This document shows positions 27,831 through 38,111 of a stretch of 64,000 bases of DNA, one piece after another (position 1 is the stretch's first letter; the number at the start of each line of letters is the position of its first letter). The stretch covers positions 1 to 64,000 of the forward strand of contig JAVJSD010000011.1 of assembly GCA_040219575.1 (NCBI GenBank), read 5' to 3'. This DNA comes from JAVJSD01 sp040219575 (GTDB taxonomy: Bacteria > Planctomycetota > Planctomycetia > Pirellulales > Pirellulaceae). The position numbers and the translations under genes are program-made. The notes under the pieces are model-generated. The model saw only the letters and a program-made list of their open reading frames with translations, made no database searches and had not been told where the DNA came from.

Positions 27831-29948
<2,118 letters not shown>

Positions 29949-30053
29949 GTGGTGAGTGGTTAGTGGTTAGTGGTTAGTGGTTAGTGGTTAGTGGTTAGTG
30001 GTGAGTGGTGAGTGGTGAGTGGTGAGTGAGTAGGTGGTGAGTGAGTAGGTGAG
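29949..30053. repeat. Tandem array of GTGGTTAGTG-type units
   Basis: About ten imperfect copies of a 7-10 base unit alternating between GTGGTTA and GTGGTGA, starting at the base after the glgX stop. An inverted, shorter array lies at 30282-30329. Confidence 0.8.
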
Positions 30054-30084
30054 GGGTTTGCCGGTCTCCCATTGCTTCGAGCCG

Positions 30085-30227
30085 ATGAGCCGCGGGGTTT
30101 ATCCGGTTATTCCCGCGCGAACCAGCGTCGTCGATCGAAGCCGCTGTGGTCCATGGCACGCCGTGGCTGAGTTGTCGTCGCGCGTGCACCAATCGCCGCC
30201 TGCGCGGCGATACCCCTCGCGGCTCAT
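30085..30227. repeat. Imperfect inverted repeat between the two tandem arrays
   Basis: ATGAGCCGCGGGGTTTATC at 30085-30103 pairs with the complement of 30209-30227 (16 of 19 bases). No gene is supported between 29949 and 30330; the whole interval looks like a composite repeat. Confidence 0.55.
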
Positions 30228-30281
30228 GGACTGCGACCAAACCACGACCATCGAGCAAGAAAGCAAAAGCCGACGCTGCCT

Positions 30282-30329
30282 ACCCACTCACCACTCACCA
30301 CTAACCACTCACCACTCACCACCCACCCC
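30282..30329. repeat. Inverted tandem array (CACTCACCA units)
   Basis: Five or six copies of a CCACTCA/CCACTAA unit, the reverse complement of the array at 29949-30053. It ends one base before the stop codon of the YqgE-domain gene. Confidence 0.75.
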
Positions 30330-30330
30330 C

Positions 30331-31188
30331 TCAATTCACCGTCGGGTCCTCCGGCAAATCCCGCACGCCAACCGAATCGAGGAACGTTCGTCCGTACTCC
30401 CGCAGCGCCTGCCGCCAGGCGTCGGCCGGTTCCTCGAAGATCAACGCTGTTGTGGCCGGCAATTTCAGCCACACGCCGGCGTCGAGTTCTTGCGCAAGCT
30501 GCGACGATTCCCAACGGGCGGTGCCGACCAGCAGGCGGAATTCGGCCTGCTCGTCGCGGACGAGCTCGTCCAGTTCATCGCGATCGACGGCCAGAAACAC
30601 GCCCGGCGCCACCGCCTCTTCGTCGCTCCGCGGCTCGGTGTGCAGCGCGATGACCGGGCCGTCGGCCGGGCCGCCCAGATGCACCGGTTGATCGCACGCG
30701 CAGGGGTCGTCGCTGACTTGCCGCCAGAACTCGCCGACCGTCTCCGACGTCAGGCGGTTGAGTATCACGCCCAGCGCCTCCTCGTCGTCGTGGTGCATGA
30801 TCAGCACCACCGCTTGGGCGAGGAAATGGTCTTTCAATCGCGGCGACGCGACCAGGAGCGTTCCGTCCAGCCACGACTTCGGTTGCGCGGCGGCCTGCGA
30901 AGTCTTCTTGTGCTGCGGAACATACTCGGCGCGGACCCACACCTTGTTTCCGTCCTGGGAGCGCTCCGTCACCACATAGTGGTGGCGCTGCACCGTGTGT
31001 CCGACGTCTTTCGCGTCGCCCGACAGCACCTCGATCGTGTAGTCCGCCGCCACGGAGAACCGCTGTCCGACGCGGCCGTGATGGCTCAGCAGGTAGTGGC
31101 GAACCGCCTCGTTCGATTCTCCGAAGCGTCCCTGTTCGACTCTTCCGTCGTTGGGGCCGCCGACGAACTCAAAGGTGATTTTCAACAT
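30331..31188 (-). CDS. YqgE/AlgH (UPF0301) domain protein with extra N-terminal domain
   Basis: A 285-residue protein. From about residue 106 it carries the YqgE/AlgH family pattern (DGTLLVASPRLKDHFLAQAVVLIMHHDDEEALGVILNR, then HLGGPADGPVIALH) to about 260. Usual YqgE proteins are about 190 residues and begin at this point. Here the preceding 100 residues form a separate mixed alpha/beta segment (ITFEFVGGPNDGR...YTIEVLSGDAKDVGH...). The biochemical role of YqgE is unknown. The ATG at 31188 is chosen because the first conserved strand begins there; ATG at 31206 is also possible. Confidence 0.8.
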   Translation of the reverse strand: MLKITFEFVGGPNDGRVEQGRFGESNEAVRHYLLSHHGRVGQRFSVAADYTIEVLSGDAKDVGHTVQRHHYVVTERSQDGNKVWVRAEYVPQHKKTSQAAAQPKSWLDGTLLVASPRLKDHFLAQAVVLIMHHDDEEALGVILNRLTSETVGEFWRQVSDDPCACDQPVHLGGPADGPVIALHTEPRSDEEAVAPGVFLAVDRDELDELVRDEQAEFRLLVGTARWESSQLAQELDAGVWLKLPATTALIFEEPADAWRQALREYGRTFLDSVGVRDLPEDPTVN

Positions 31189-31432
31189 GATGGGCGCCTC
31201 TCCCATAATGGTGCACGAACACCGTCCGAAGATGTTCCGATCTCTACCTGCATTGTTCGGGTGAAACGCCAAATTGTGTAGGCCTGCGGATCACCAGTTT
31301 CTGGGGGGATTGGCTGTCCGACAGCCAACATGGGGGGTGCCGCCGCCGGCGCGTCGTCGTTAGCATCCGTAGTTCGAGACCAGCCGGACCCGATCGTCCA
31401 CACCACGACCTCGTACCAGCGCGGTGAATTCC

Positions 31433-32947
31433 ATGATGGGCTTCTTGCGATCGATTTGCTTGCGACGTTTCTTGCTGCTGAGCTGCGCCGCGCTTCTGTG
31501 CGCCGAAGCGGCGATCGCCGCCGAGGCCGCGCGGCCGAACGTGCTGCTGATCACCTCCGAGGACAACGGCCCCGATATCGGCTGCTACGGAGACACGTTC
31601 GCCCGCACCCCGAACCTCGACCGCCTGGCCGGCCAGGGCGTGCGGTTCGAGCGGGCGTTCGTCGTCACCGCCAGTTGCAGCGAGTCGCGGGGCGGCATCC
31701 TCACCGGTTTGTACCCGCACCAGAGCGGTCAAATCGGACTGGCCACGCATCGCTACCACATGTACCGCGACGACACGCCGAACCTCGCCAGCCTGCTCAA
31801 GGCCCACGGCTACCGCACCGGCCTGATCGGCAAACTGCACATCAATCCAGCGAGCGCGTTTCCCTTCGACTTTCGACCGAAGGTGACCGAATTCAACAGT
31901 TTCTCGCGGCGCGACGTGCGGAGGGTGGCCGATGCGGCCCGCGAGTTTTTCACCGCCAGCGACGCGCCGTTCTTCTTGATGGTGAACTACTCCGACGCCC
32001 ACCTGCCATTTCTGCGGCAGCAGGCGGGCTTGCCGGAGTCGCCGCTGTCGGCCGACGACGTGCGGCCGCTGCCGTGGGTCGGACTCGATACGCCCGCGCT
32101 GCGGCAGAGCACGGCCGACTACTACAACTGCCTGGCGCGACTCGACACGGGCGTCGGCTGGCTGCTGGAGGCGCTCGAGGCGACGGGCAAGGACGACGAT
32201 ACGCTGGTGATTTACCTGGGCGACCACGGGGCGCAGTTCCCGCGCGGCAAGCTGGCTAGTTACGAATCGAGTCTCCGCGTGCCGTTGATCGTGCGTTGGC
32301 CGGGCGTGACGCAGGCCGGCGTGCGCGAGCAGTTGGTCAGCACGGTCGATCTGCTGCCGACGATCCTCGAAGCAACGGCCGCGCCGCACTCCGACAAGGC
32401 GTCCGCCGCGGCGCTTCCCGGTCGATCGCTCCTGCCGCTGCTCCAAGATGAACCTACGGCGTGGCGCGATCACTTGATGACGGAGTATCACGGACACTAC
32501 CCTCTCCTGTATTTCCCGCAGCGAACCGTGCGCGACGATCGCTACAAGCTGATCGTGAACCTACTGCAGGACCGCCCCAACCCCGTGGCCGCCGCCTGCA
32601 CGTCGCAGGCGCAGGTGTCGTACGTCTCGCGGGAGGACGTGGCCGCCGGCAGCCCGCCGGTCCGGCAGGCGTACGCCACCTGGTCGAGCGCGCCGCCGGT
32701 GGAGTTGTACGACCTCGAGCGCGATCCCCACGAGCGGCGCAACCTGGCCGACGATCCATCGCTGGCCGTCGTCAAGATGCGTCTGCTCGACCACCTGCGC
32801 GCCTGGCAAGCGGCGACGAACGACCCCCTCGCCGACGCCGAGAAACTCCGCCGCCTGACGGCCGAGCACGACGCCATCCCCCGGCCCTACCGCCGCGACG
32901 CCGATTTTCAGTGGCGCTACAGCGACTACCTCGCCCCGGCGCCGTAG
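31433..32947 (+). CDS. Exported sulfatase with CSESR active-site motif
   Basis: A 504-residue S1-family sulfatase with a signal peptide (basic start, hydrophobic 12-29, cleavage near AIA). The conserved N-terminus PNVLLITSEDNGPDIGCYG and the GDHG segment show the metal site. The presumed formylglycine residue is Cys82 in SCSESRGGILTG. The third position of the C-x-P/A-x-R motif is Glu instead of Pro or Ala, which may affect maturation or mark a subfamily. It would act in the periplasm on a sulfated polysaccharide. Start codon ATG at 31433; a GTG nine bases upstream is possible. Confidence 0.88.
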   Translation: MMGFLRSICLRRFLLLSCAALLCAEAAIAAEAARPNVLLITSEDNGPDIGCYGDTFARTPNLDRLAGQGVRFERAFVVTASCSESRGGILTGLYPHQSGQIGLATHRYHMYRDDTPNLASLLKAHGYRTGLIGKLHINPASAFPFDFRPKVTEFNSFSRRDVRRVADAAREFFTASDAPFFLMVNYSDAHLPFLRQQAGLPESPLSADDVRPLPWVGLDTPALRQSTADYYNCLARLDTGVGWLLEALEATGKDDDTLVIYLGDHGAQFPRGKLASYESSLRVPLIVRWPGVTQAGVREQLVSTVDLLPTILEATAAPHSDKASAAALPGRSLLPLLQDEPTAWRDHLMTEYHGHYPLLYFPQRTVRDDRYKLIVNLLQDRPNPVAAACTSQAQVSYVSREDVAAGSPPVRQAYATWSSAPPVELYDLERDPHERRNLADDPSLAVVKMRLLDHLRAWQAATNDPLADAEKLRRLTAEHDAIPRPYRRDADFQWRYSDYLAPAP

Positions 32948-33300
32948 CGCCCCTTCCAGAAATCTCACGACTTTTGCGACTGAAGTTTCTACGCGGCGCG
33001 GTGGTGAACACGCCTTATTCACCGCCTTAATTCACCGCCGACCCCCACCTGTCGGCCGTTTCCGGTGAATTGGGCCGTCGATTCACCACCCTTCGCCACA
33101 AGCCCCATTGCTGTTATGGCCGTTTCATTCACCACGCATCACCCGCCCACCAGCGGCCGAAACTTCGGGCGGATACTTCCATCGTAGAACAACCTGTGCG
33201 CGCCAAGTGTGGAACTCGCGCGCTTTTCACGCGCTTTTCGCGCCACGCGCTCTTCGCCCGCCGCCGCCGGCTTTTGCGCACGCCAGGCTGGCTGCCTCGG
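32948..33300. other. Intergenic stretch with scattered TTCACC repeats
   Basis: No gene is supported. ATTCACC/GGTGAAT words recur at least six times between 32999 and 33136, mostly as TTCACCGCC or TTCACCACC. Confidence 0.4.
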
Positions 33301-33625
33301 TGCTCTCTGTGGTAGGAACCTTCCGTGCACCGGCGAAGAGGAAAACCACTGGGAACACAGAGGACACAGAGGAGATTGTCGCCCAACCGGAGCGCGCAAG
33401 CTCCGCTGGGGGGAAAGCGGACGCCACCGCGGAGATGGCTGGCCCCAAGGCTTCCCCTTACCTCGGTGGCCTCTGTGCTCTCTGTGGTAGGAACCTTCCG
33501 TGCACCGGCGAAGGGGAAAACCACAGGGAACACAGAGGACACAGAAGAGATTGTCGCCCAACCGGATCGCGCCAGCTTTGCCGAGGTAAGAGCGGACGCC
33601 ACCGCGAAGATGGCTAACAGCAAGG
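33301..33625. repeat. Direct duplication of a 175-base intergenic unit
   Basis: Two diverged copies start at 33301 and 33476, a period of 175 bases. Each contains TGCTCTCTGTGGTAGGAACC, then GAAAACCAC, ACACAGAGGACACAGA, TTGTCGCCCAACCGGA and ACGCCACCGCG. Within each copy the CTCTGTGGT and ACCAC(T/A)GGGAACACAGAG parts can pair. The second copy is truncated at its 3' end near the sialidase stop. Confidence 0.8.
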
Positions 33626-33678
33626 CTGCGGTTCGAGGCGACGTCGGCCGTGGACTTTCCGGCGGTGATGCAATTTCG

Positions 33679-34872
33679 CTACTTGCGGTCCCGCGCCTCG
33701 ATCCAGGCGCGGTTGAAGCGGGCCAGGGAAAGTTTCTGGAAGGCAAAGCCGTCTTCGCCGCCGCGTTCGTAGACGCAGTAGATCGTGCCGTCCTGGCCGA
33801 CGGCGAGGTCCGTGTAGCCGCTGACGCCGGGTTCAAGCACCCGAGAGACCGGCCAGGTCTCGCAATCGTCGAAGCTCAGCCGCACCGTCACGTTTTCACG
33901 GTGGCGGAAATTGTGCTTGCCGTGCAGGCCGGGATTCTCGTGGCCGTCGGGATTCGTAAACACAAACGTGCTGTTGTTGTCGGCTGGCGGCCGCGGCAAA
34001 TGGACGACGCCCGCCATGCAGATCGGCTCATACAGACCGTCATGAAAGCGCACCTTCGACCAGCCGGTGGCCCCATCCTGACTGTAGGACAACGCCCGTC
34101 GGTACTCACGGTTCTCGCTGCGAATGTTCAGCAGCACGCGGCCGTCGGAAAGCTGCACGGCCACGGTTTCACTCGGATTGATCAGCGGCTCGGGATGCTG
34201 GCAGACGATCTCGCCCGCCCGCCAGGTCTTGCCATGATCGTCGCTGTAAATCACCGACACCGCCGACGGACGATGCTGTGTCGTGGCGGTCGACAGCCAC
34301 ACCGGCACCAGCAGCCGGCCGTTGCGTAGTTGAATACCGTGCCCCGGGCCGGTCGCCAGCACGTGCCAGTCGTAGTGCTTGCGGAACGGCTCGAACGCGG
34401 CCGTGATGTCGGTCGGCTCGCTGAACGTGACGCCGTCGTCGTCGCTGAACATGTAGTAGCAGCGGTGATAGTTGATGCAGTACAGGAAGTGAATCCGCTG
34501 GCTGTCGCGGTCGACGATCGCCACGGCGTTGTTGACCGTCTCCTTCTTCGCGTCGGCGATGCGTTGCGGCGGCGACCAGGTCCGGCCGCCGTTGGTGCTG
34601 CGGCACAACAGGATCTCGATATCCGCCCAATCCGATCGGCTGCCGCGCCGCGCTTCGCAGTACGTCAGCACCGTTCCTTTCTGCGTCACGACGATGCCCG
34701 GGACGCGAAACGTCTCGTAACCAGCCTGCCCGGCCGTAAACAGATCGGTCTTGTCGAGCATTGGCTCCGCGGCAGTCAGGGCGCCGGCTGTGAACAGAGT
34801 CACCGATAGCAAGGGCAGAAGCAGCAAGTGCGGGGCGAAACGATTTGTCGCGGCTTGATGGTGCATCGTCAT
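33679..34872 (-). CDS. Exported sialidase (BNR/Asp-box) family protein
   Basis: A 397-residue protein with a signal peptide (residues 1-35, ending LTAA). The FRVPGIV motif at 55-61 corresponds to the sialidase FRIP motif that supplies one arginine of the carboxylate-binding triad. Asp boxes follow: STNGGRTW, SDDDGVTF, SDDHGKTW and SFDDCETW. A catalytic Glu and further Arg residues are probably in SETVAVQ and NIRSENREYRR. It is a six-bladed glycosidase expected to remove sialic acid or a related sugar from glycans in the periplasm. The GntR-type gene ends 58 bases upstream in the same direction. Confidence 0.85.
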   Translation of the reverse strand: MTMHHQAATNRFAPHLLLLPLLSVTLFTAGALTAAEPMLDKTDLFTAGQAGYETFRVPGIVVTQKGTVLTYCEARRGSRSDWADIEILLCRSTNGGRTWSPPQRIADAKKETVNNAVAIVDRDSQRIHFLYCINYHRCYYMFSDDDGVTFSEPTDITAAFEPFRKHYDWHVLATGPGHGIQLRNGRLLVPVWLSTATTQHRPSAVSVIYSDDHGKTWRAGEIVCQHPEPLINPSETVAVQLSDGRVLLNIRSENREYRRALSYSQDGATGWSKVRFHDGLYEPICMAGVVHLPRPPADNNSTFVFTNPDGHENPGLHGKHNFRHRENVTVRLSFDDCETWPVSRVLEPGVSGYTDLAVGQDGTIYCVYERGGEDGFAFQKLSLARFNRAWIEARDRK

Positions 34873-34930
34873 CTCGTTCTGGGGAGAGTTGGTTGGGGGG
34901 AGGAATACAAGCAGCGGCAGGCGGCCTGTG

Positions 34931-35545
34931 TCAATACAACGCTTCCTTGCCCATTCGCATGTGCCGCCGGATTCTCGCCTCGGCGGCATCGGGCGTGGCC
35001 TTGCACAAGTCGTCGAGCAACCTGGCATGGCGGTCGTAGGCGCCGGGCGACAGCGGGCTGATGAGCGCCGTCTGGTGAAACATGCTCAGTTTGGCGACGC
35101 CCTGAAAACAGCGAATCAGCGCGGCGCAGTCCGTCAGCGCGACCAAGGCCTGGTGAAACGCGAAATCCTCGGACCAGAGCGGCTGGCCGGCGTCGGCCGC
35201 CTTGTCGGCCTCCCGCGCCAGTCGGCGCAGACGAGGTCGCGCCGACGTGACTTTTTCACCGCAAACCAGCCGTGCGCTCTGGCACTCCAGCGCCTCGCGC
35301 AACAGCAACTGCCCGCGGACATCGTCTCGATTGGGCGACGACACAAACGTCCCCTGCCGCCGCCGCGTGGTGAGAAACCCTTCGTGCGTCAACCGCTGCA
35401 CGGCGTCCGCCACGGGAATCAAACTGACCTCCAAATCGCGCGCGATCTGTTTACGATCCAGCACATCGCCCGGCCGCAGATCCTGGCGGAAGAGCCGATT
35501 CAGAATGTGGTCGTACGCCTGCTCGGCGAACGTCTCGGTCGGCAT
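34931..35545 (-). CDS. GntR-family transcriptional regulator (FadR-type)
   Basis: A 204-residue regulator with an N-terminal winged helix-turn-helix (AYDHILNRLFRQDLRPGDVLDRKQIARDLEVS, then VQRLTHEGFLTTRRRQGTFV) and an all-helical FCD-type ligand-binding domain. FCD regulators respond to small organic acids or sugar acids. It sits just upstream of the sialidase in the same direction, which suggests local control. ATG at 35545 gives the usual length. A perfect palindrome 36-47 bases upstream could be its own operator. Confidence 0.85.
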   Translation of the reverse strand: MPTETFAEQAYDHILNRLFRQDLRPGDVLDRKQIARDLEVSLIPVADAVQRLTHEGFLTTRRRQGTFVSSPNRDDVRGQLLLREALECQSARLVCGEKVTSARPRLRRLAREADKAADAGQPLWSEDFAFHQALVALTDCAALIRCFQGVAKLSMFHQTALISPLSPGAYDRHARLLDDLCKATPDAAEARIRRHMRMGKEALY

Positions 35546-35580
35546 GGCGGTTCCCTCGCGGCGGTCGCGTCTCATGGCAC

Positions 35581-35592
35581 GTAACATGTTAC
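35581..35592. promoter_or_regulatory. 12-bp palindrome upstream of gntR, possible operator
   Basis: GTAACATGTTAC is a perfect palindrome lying 36 bases before the gntR start. GT(N)nAC palindromes are typical of GntR-family operators. Assignment rests on position and symmetry only. Confidence 0.4.
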
Positions 35593-35723
35593 ACGGGCCG
35601 GCGGGTCGTCTCAATCGCCCTGTTCGATCGAGCCGCTCGCAAGTGATATGGGCCCCTTGGCGCCCCTTGGCCCGAGGGCGGCCATGCGCCGTTCCGTTGG
35701 CAGGTCAAGCGTGGGGCGGGTTT

Positions 35724-36479
35724 TCACTCGGCCAGGCGAGTGAGGATGTCGGCCACGCCGGCGGCTTCCGCCTGCGGTGAAACGTAGTGAGCCCAGGCCT
35801 TGACCTCCTCGGCCGCGTTCGCCGGGCAGGTGAAATGGGCGACCGTTTCGGCGATGGCGCGGTCGCTGGTGGTGTCGCCGATGCCGGCCGTCCGCGCGAC
35901 ATCGACGCCGGTCTTTTCGAGCAATCGTCGAATGCCGCTGGCCTTGTCGATGAATTGCAGGTCGCAGTTGATGTAGTACCACGTCATCGATACGCGCAGC
36001 GGCCAATCGCGGCGCGCGAACTCTTCGCGGATCGCCGGGCAAATCGAGCGCAGATGTTCGGTCTGCGGGTGCCACAGCGAAACGGCGGCGCTTTTGCCGG
36101 GCTGAAGCCGCACGCCCTCGCCGGCGTAGCGCTGCGACAAGTATCGCGACGCCTCGTGCACCATCTCCAGATGCTCCGGCGTGATGGCCGGGTCCATCTC
36201 GAACCAGTTGGCCGCCGGATCGAACAGCCACACGCCGTTCTCGCCGATCGCCGGCAGCACGTCGTTCTGGATCAGGCGGGTCATCGCCTCGACGAATGCA
36301 ATCGGCCGACCGCTGCACAGCGTCACGAGCGGCCGGTCGCGCCTGCCGACGGCGAGTCGGTTGTGTTCGGCGATGCGTTCGAGATTGGGCACGTCCATCG
36401 GCGACGTATCTTCGGGCGAGAGGCAGCCGTCGATGTCGCAAATAACCAGGTCGTAGGGCGCGGTGGTGCGGAAAGACAT
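35724..36479 (-). CDS. HAD-superfamily phosphatase, class IIB type
   Basis: A 251-residue HAD hydrolase. Motif I is DIDGC (nucleophile Asp15, acid/base Asp17), motif II TLCSGRP, and motif IV GIGDTTSDRAIAE. The large cap between motifs II and III marks the C2/Cof or sugar-phosphatase group that includes mannosyl-3-phosphoglycerate and sucrose-phosphate phosphatases. It probably dephosphorylates a cytoplasmic sugar phosphate. It lies 178 bases upstream of the gntR/sialidase pair in the same direction, but a functional tie is only possible. Confidence 0.8.
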   Translation of the reverse strand: MSFRTTAPYDLVICDIDGCLSPEDTSPMDVPNLERIAEHNRLAVGRRDRPLVTLCSGRPIAFVEAMTRLIQNDVLPAIGENGVWLFDPAANWFEMDPAITPEHLEMVHEASRYLSQRYAGEGVRLQPGKSAAVSLWHPQTEHLRSICPAIREEFARRDWPLRVSMTWYYINCDLQFIDKASGIRRLLEKTGVDVARTAGIGDTTSDRAIAETVAHFTCPANAAEEVKAWAHYVSPQAEAAGVADILTRLAE

Positions 36480-36706
36480 TTGATTTCAGATTGCAGATTT
36501 CAGATTTCAGAGCGCAGGCGTGAGCGTATCGCGTCGGCCCGCTTTCCGATAGCCCGCCCTTTCGGAGTCCAAGCAACAGACCGCTGATGAACGCTCATTA
36601 AACGCTAATATTGGAAAAGCAAACCCATTAGCGTTTAATCAGCGTCTATCAGCGGTTCAACTACCTTCCCTTCAATCTGAAATCTGAAATCTGAAATCCG
36701 AAATCA
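36480..36706. repeat. Nested inverted repeat, copy 2 of the dispersed element
   Basis: An outer pair of TTTCAGATT-type tandem words (36482-36512 and 36671-36700, opposite orientation) flanks an inner inverted repeat at 36580-36656 whose arms read ACCGCTGATGAACGCT and AGCGTCTATCAGCGGT. The inner part matches the element at 3166-3246. A single TTGATTTCAGATTGC word recurs at 38083-38096. No gene lies here. Confidence 0.75.
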
Positions 36707-37189
36707 AGCCGAAGGCTTCTGCTCGCGGGCGGCGCCCTTGCGGGTGAGCATGGGGGCGAGTTCGTCGACGAAATCGTCGACGTCCTTGAAGTCGCGGTAG
36801 ACGCTGGCGAAGCGGACAAAGGCCACCTGATCGAGCGACTCGAGGTGCTGCATCACCATCTCGCCCACGACGCGGCTGTCGACCTCGCTGTCGAAGCGGG
36901 CGTAGATTTCGTTCTCGACCTCCAGCACCACGCTCTCGATCTGCTCGTCGCTGATGGGACGCTTCCAGCAGGCGCGGGCCAGTCCATGGCGAATCTTTTC
37001 GCGATCGAACTGTTCGCGCACGGCGTCCTTCTTGACCACTTTCATGGTCGACTCTTCGAGCCGTTCGTAGGTGGTGTAGCGACGCTTGCAACTCAGGCAT
37101 TCGCGCCGTCGGCGGATGGCGAAACCATCCTGGGCGGCGCGGGAGTCGATGACCCGATCGTTGTCGTCGCGGCAAAAAGGGCATTTCAT
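36704..37189 (-). CDS. nrdR: Transcriptional repressor NrdR
   Basis: A 161-residue NrdR, the repressor of ribonucleotide reductase genes. The zinc ribbon has Cys3/Cys6 (MKCPFC) and Cys31/Cys34 (CLSCKRR), followed by the conserved RYTTYE. The ATP-cone domain (VVKKDAVREQFDREKIRHGL) senses dATP/ATP. The ATG at 37189 gives the universal MKCPFC start; the longer frame is spurious. The C-terminal tail carries about ten extra residues. Confidence 0.96.
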   Translation of the reverse strand: MKCPFCRDDNDRVIDSRAAQDGFAIRRRRECLSCKRRYTTYERLEESTMKVVKKDAVREQFDREKIRHGLARACWKRPISDEQIESVVLEVENEIYARFDSEVDSRVVGEMVMQHLESLDQVAFVRFASVYRDFKDVDDFVDELAPMLTRKGAAREQKPSA

Positions 37190-37332
37190 GGCGGATTCAC
37201 TATAACCTAGCGGCCGACAACGGGGCAGCGCCATTTGCCCCGACATATCGGTCGAGCTTTCCGGCCGTCGACGGCCAAGCTCGCGGCCGAACCGACGAAT
37301 AGCCGGTGGTGCCGGGACTTCCAGGCAGCGGC

Positions 37333-37338
37333 TATAAT
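37333..37338 (+). promoter_or_regulatory. Possible -10 element for the zinc-ribbon/bPH2 gene
   Basis: TATAAT lies 54 bases before the ATG at 37393, in the divergent region with nrdR. No convincing -35 was found. Confidence 0.3.
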
Positions 37339-37392
37339 GACCGGCGATTGAACTCCAGCAGCCCCCTTCTTCTCAGGACGACCCCTCCGGCG

Positions 37393-38082
37393 ATGATCTG
37401 CGACAACTGCCAGGCCGACATTCCCGACGACTCCGTCTACTGCCCCAAGTGCGGCGACCGCATGGATCGCCGCCTGTCGCCCGAGGCATTTCCGCCGGCG
37501 GGAGTGAAGGAGGAAGCCAAGGCGCCGGCCGAAGGGGGCCCCGAACGGCTGCGCGACAAGTTGAATCAAAACCGCGGCGACGGCGAGGAAACGGAGGAGG
37601 AACTCTGGGAAGGCGGCTACTCGCCCAAGGCGATGATCGGCCACTGGATTGGAGCGGGGTTGCTCACCGTGCTGCTAGTGGTCGGCATGCTCGCCATTCC
37701 CGGTATGGCGGCGATTCCCTTCGCCTGGATCGGCCTGGTGGTGGTGTTGGTGCTGTTGTGGGCCGGCGTCGGCGTGCTGCTATTGCTACGACGGCTGAGT
37801 GTGTACTACCAGCTCACCAGCCAGCGATTCATCCACAAGAGCGGCATCCTCAGCCGCACCAGCGACCGCATCGAGGTGATCGACATCGACGACGTCACGT
37901 TCACGCAGGGGCTCGTCGAACGGATGGTGAATGTCGGCACGATCACGATCACTTCCAGCGACCGCAGTCATCCGGAATTGCGAATGGCCGGCATCGACGA
38001 CGTACAGAAGGTCGCCGACATCATCGACACGGTGCGTCGGGCGGAACGGCGACGGCGCGGCGTGCACATCGAAGCGATTTGA
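37393..38082 (+). CDS. Zinc-ribbon membrane protein with bPH2 domain
   Basis: A 229-residue protein combining an N-terminal zinc ribbon (Cys3-x2-Cys6 and Cys17-x2-Cys20), an acidic linker, two long hydrophobic segments at about 86-107 and 112-135, and a C-terminal bPH2/DUF304 domain (YYQLTSQRFIHKSGILSRTSDRIEVIDIDDV). The ribbon and the bPH2 domain are probably both cytoplasmic. The start is set by the ribbon, which needs the first Met. It is a distant relative of the bPH2 protein at 6904. Function is unknown; membrane adaptor or regulator is a guess. Confidence 0.82.
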   Translation: MICDNCQADIPDDSVYCPKCGDRMDRRLSPEAFPPAGVKEEAKAPAEGGPERLRDKLNQNRGDGEETEEELWEGGYSPKAMIGHWIGAGLLTVLLVVGMLAIPGMAAIPFAWIGLVVVLVLLWAGVGVLLLLRRLSVYYQLTSQRFIHKSGILSRTSDRIEVIDIDDVTFTQGLVERMVNVGTITITSSDRSHPELRMAGIDDVQKVADIIDTVRRAERRRRGVHIEAI

Positions 38083-38111
38083 TTTCAGATTGCGGATCGA
38101 TTCACGGGGCG

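Noticed and set aside
29949..30330. CRISPR-like array
   Set aside because: The repeat unit is only 7-10 bases with no spacers, and no cas gene is in the window.
33325..34329. Plus-strand frame of 334 codons starting in the 175-base duplication
   Set aside because: Most of it is antisense to the sialidase, and its first part only reads through the repeat.
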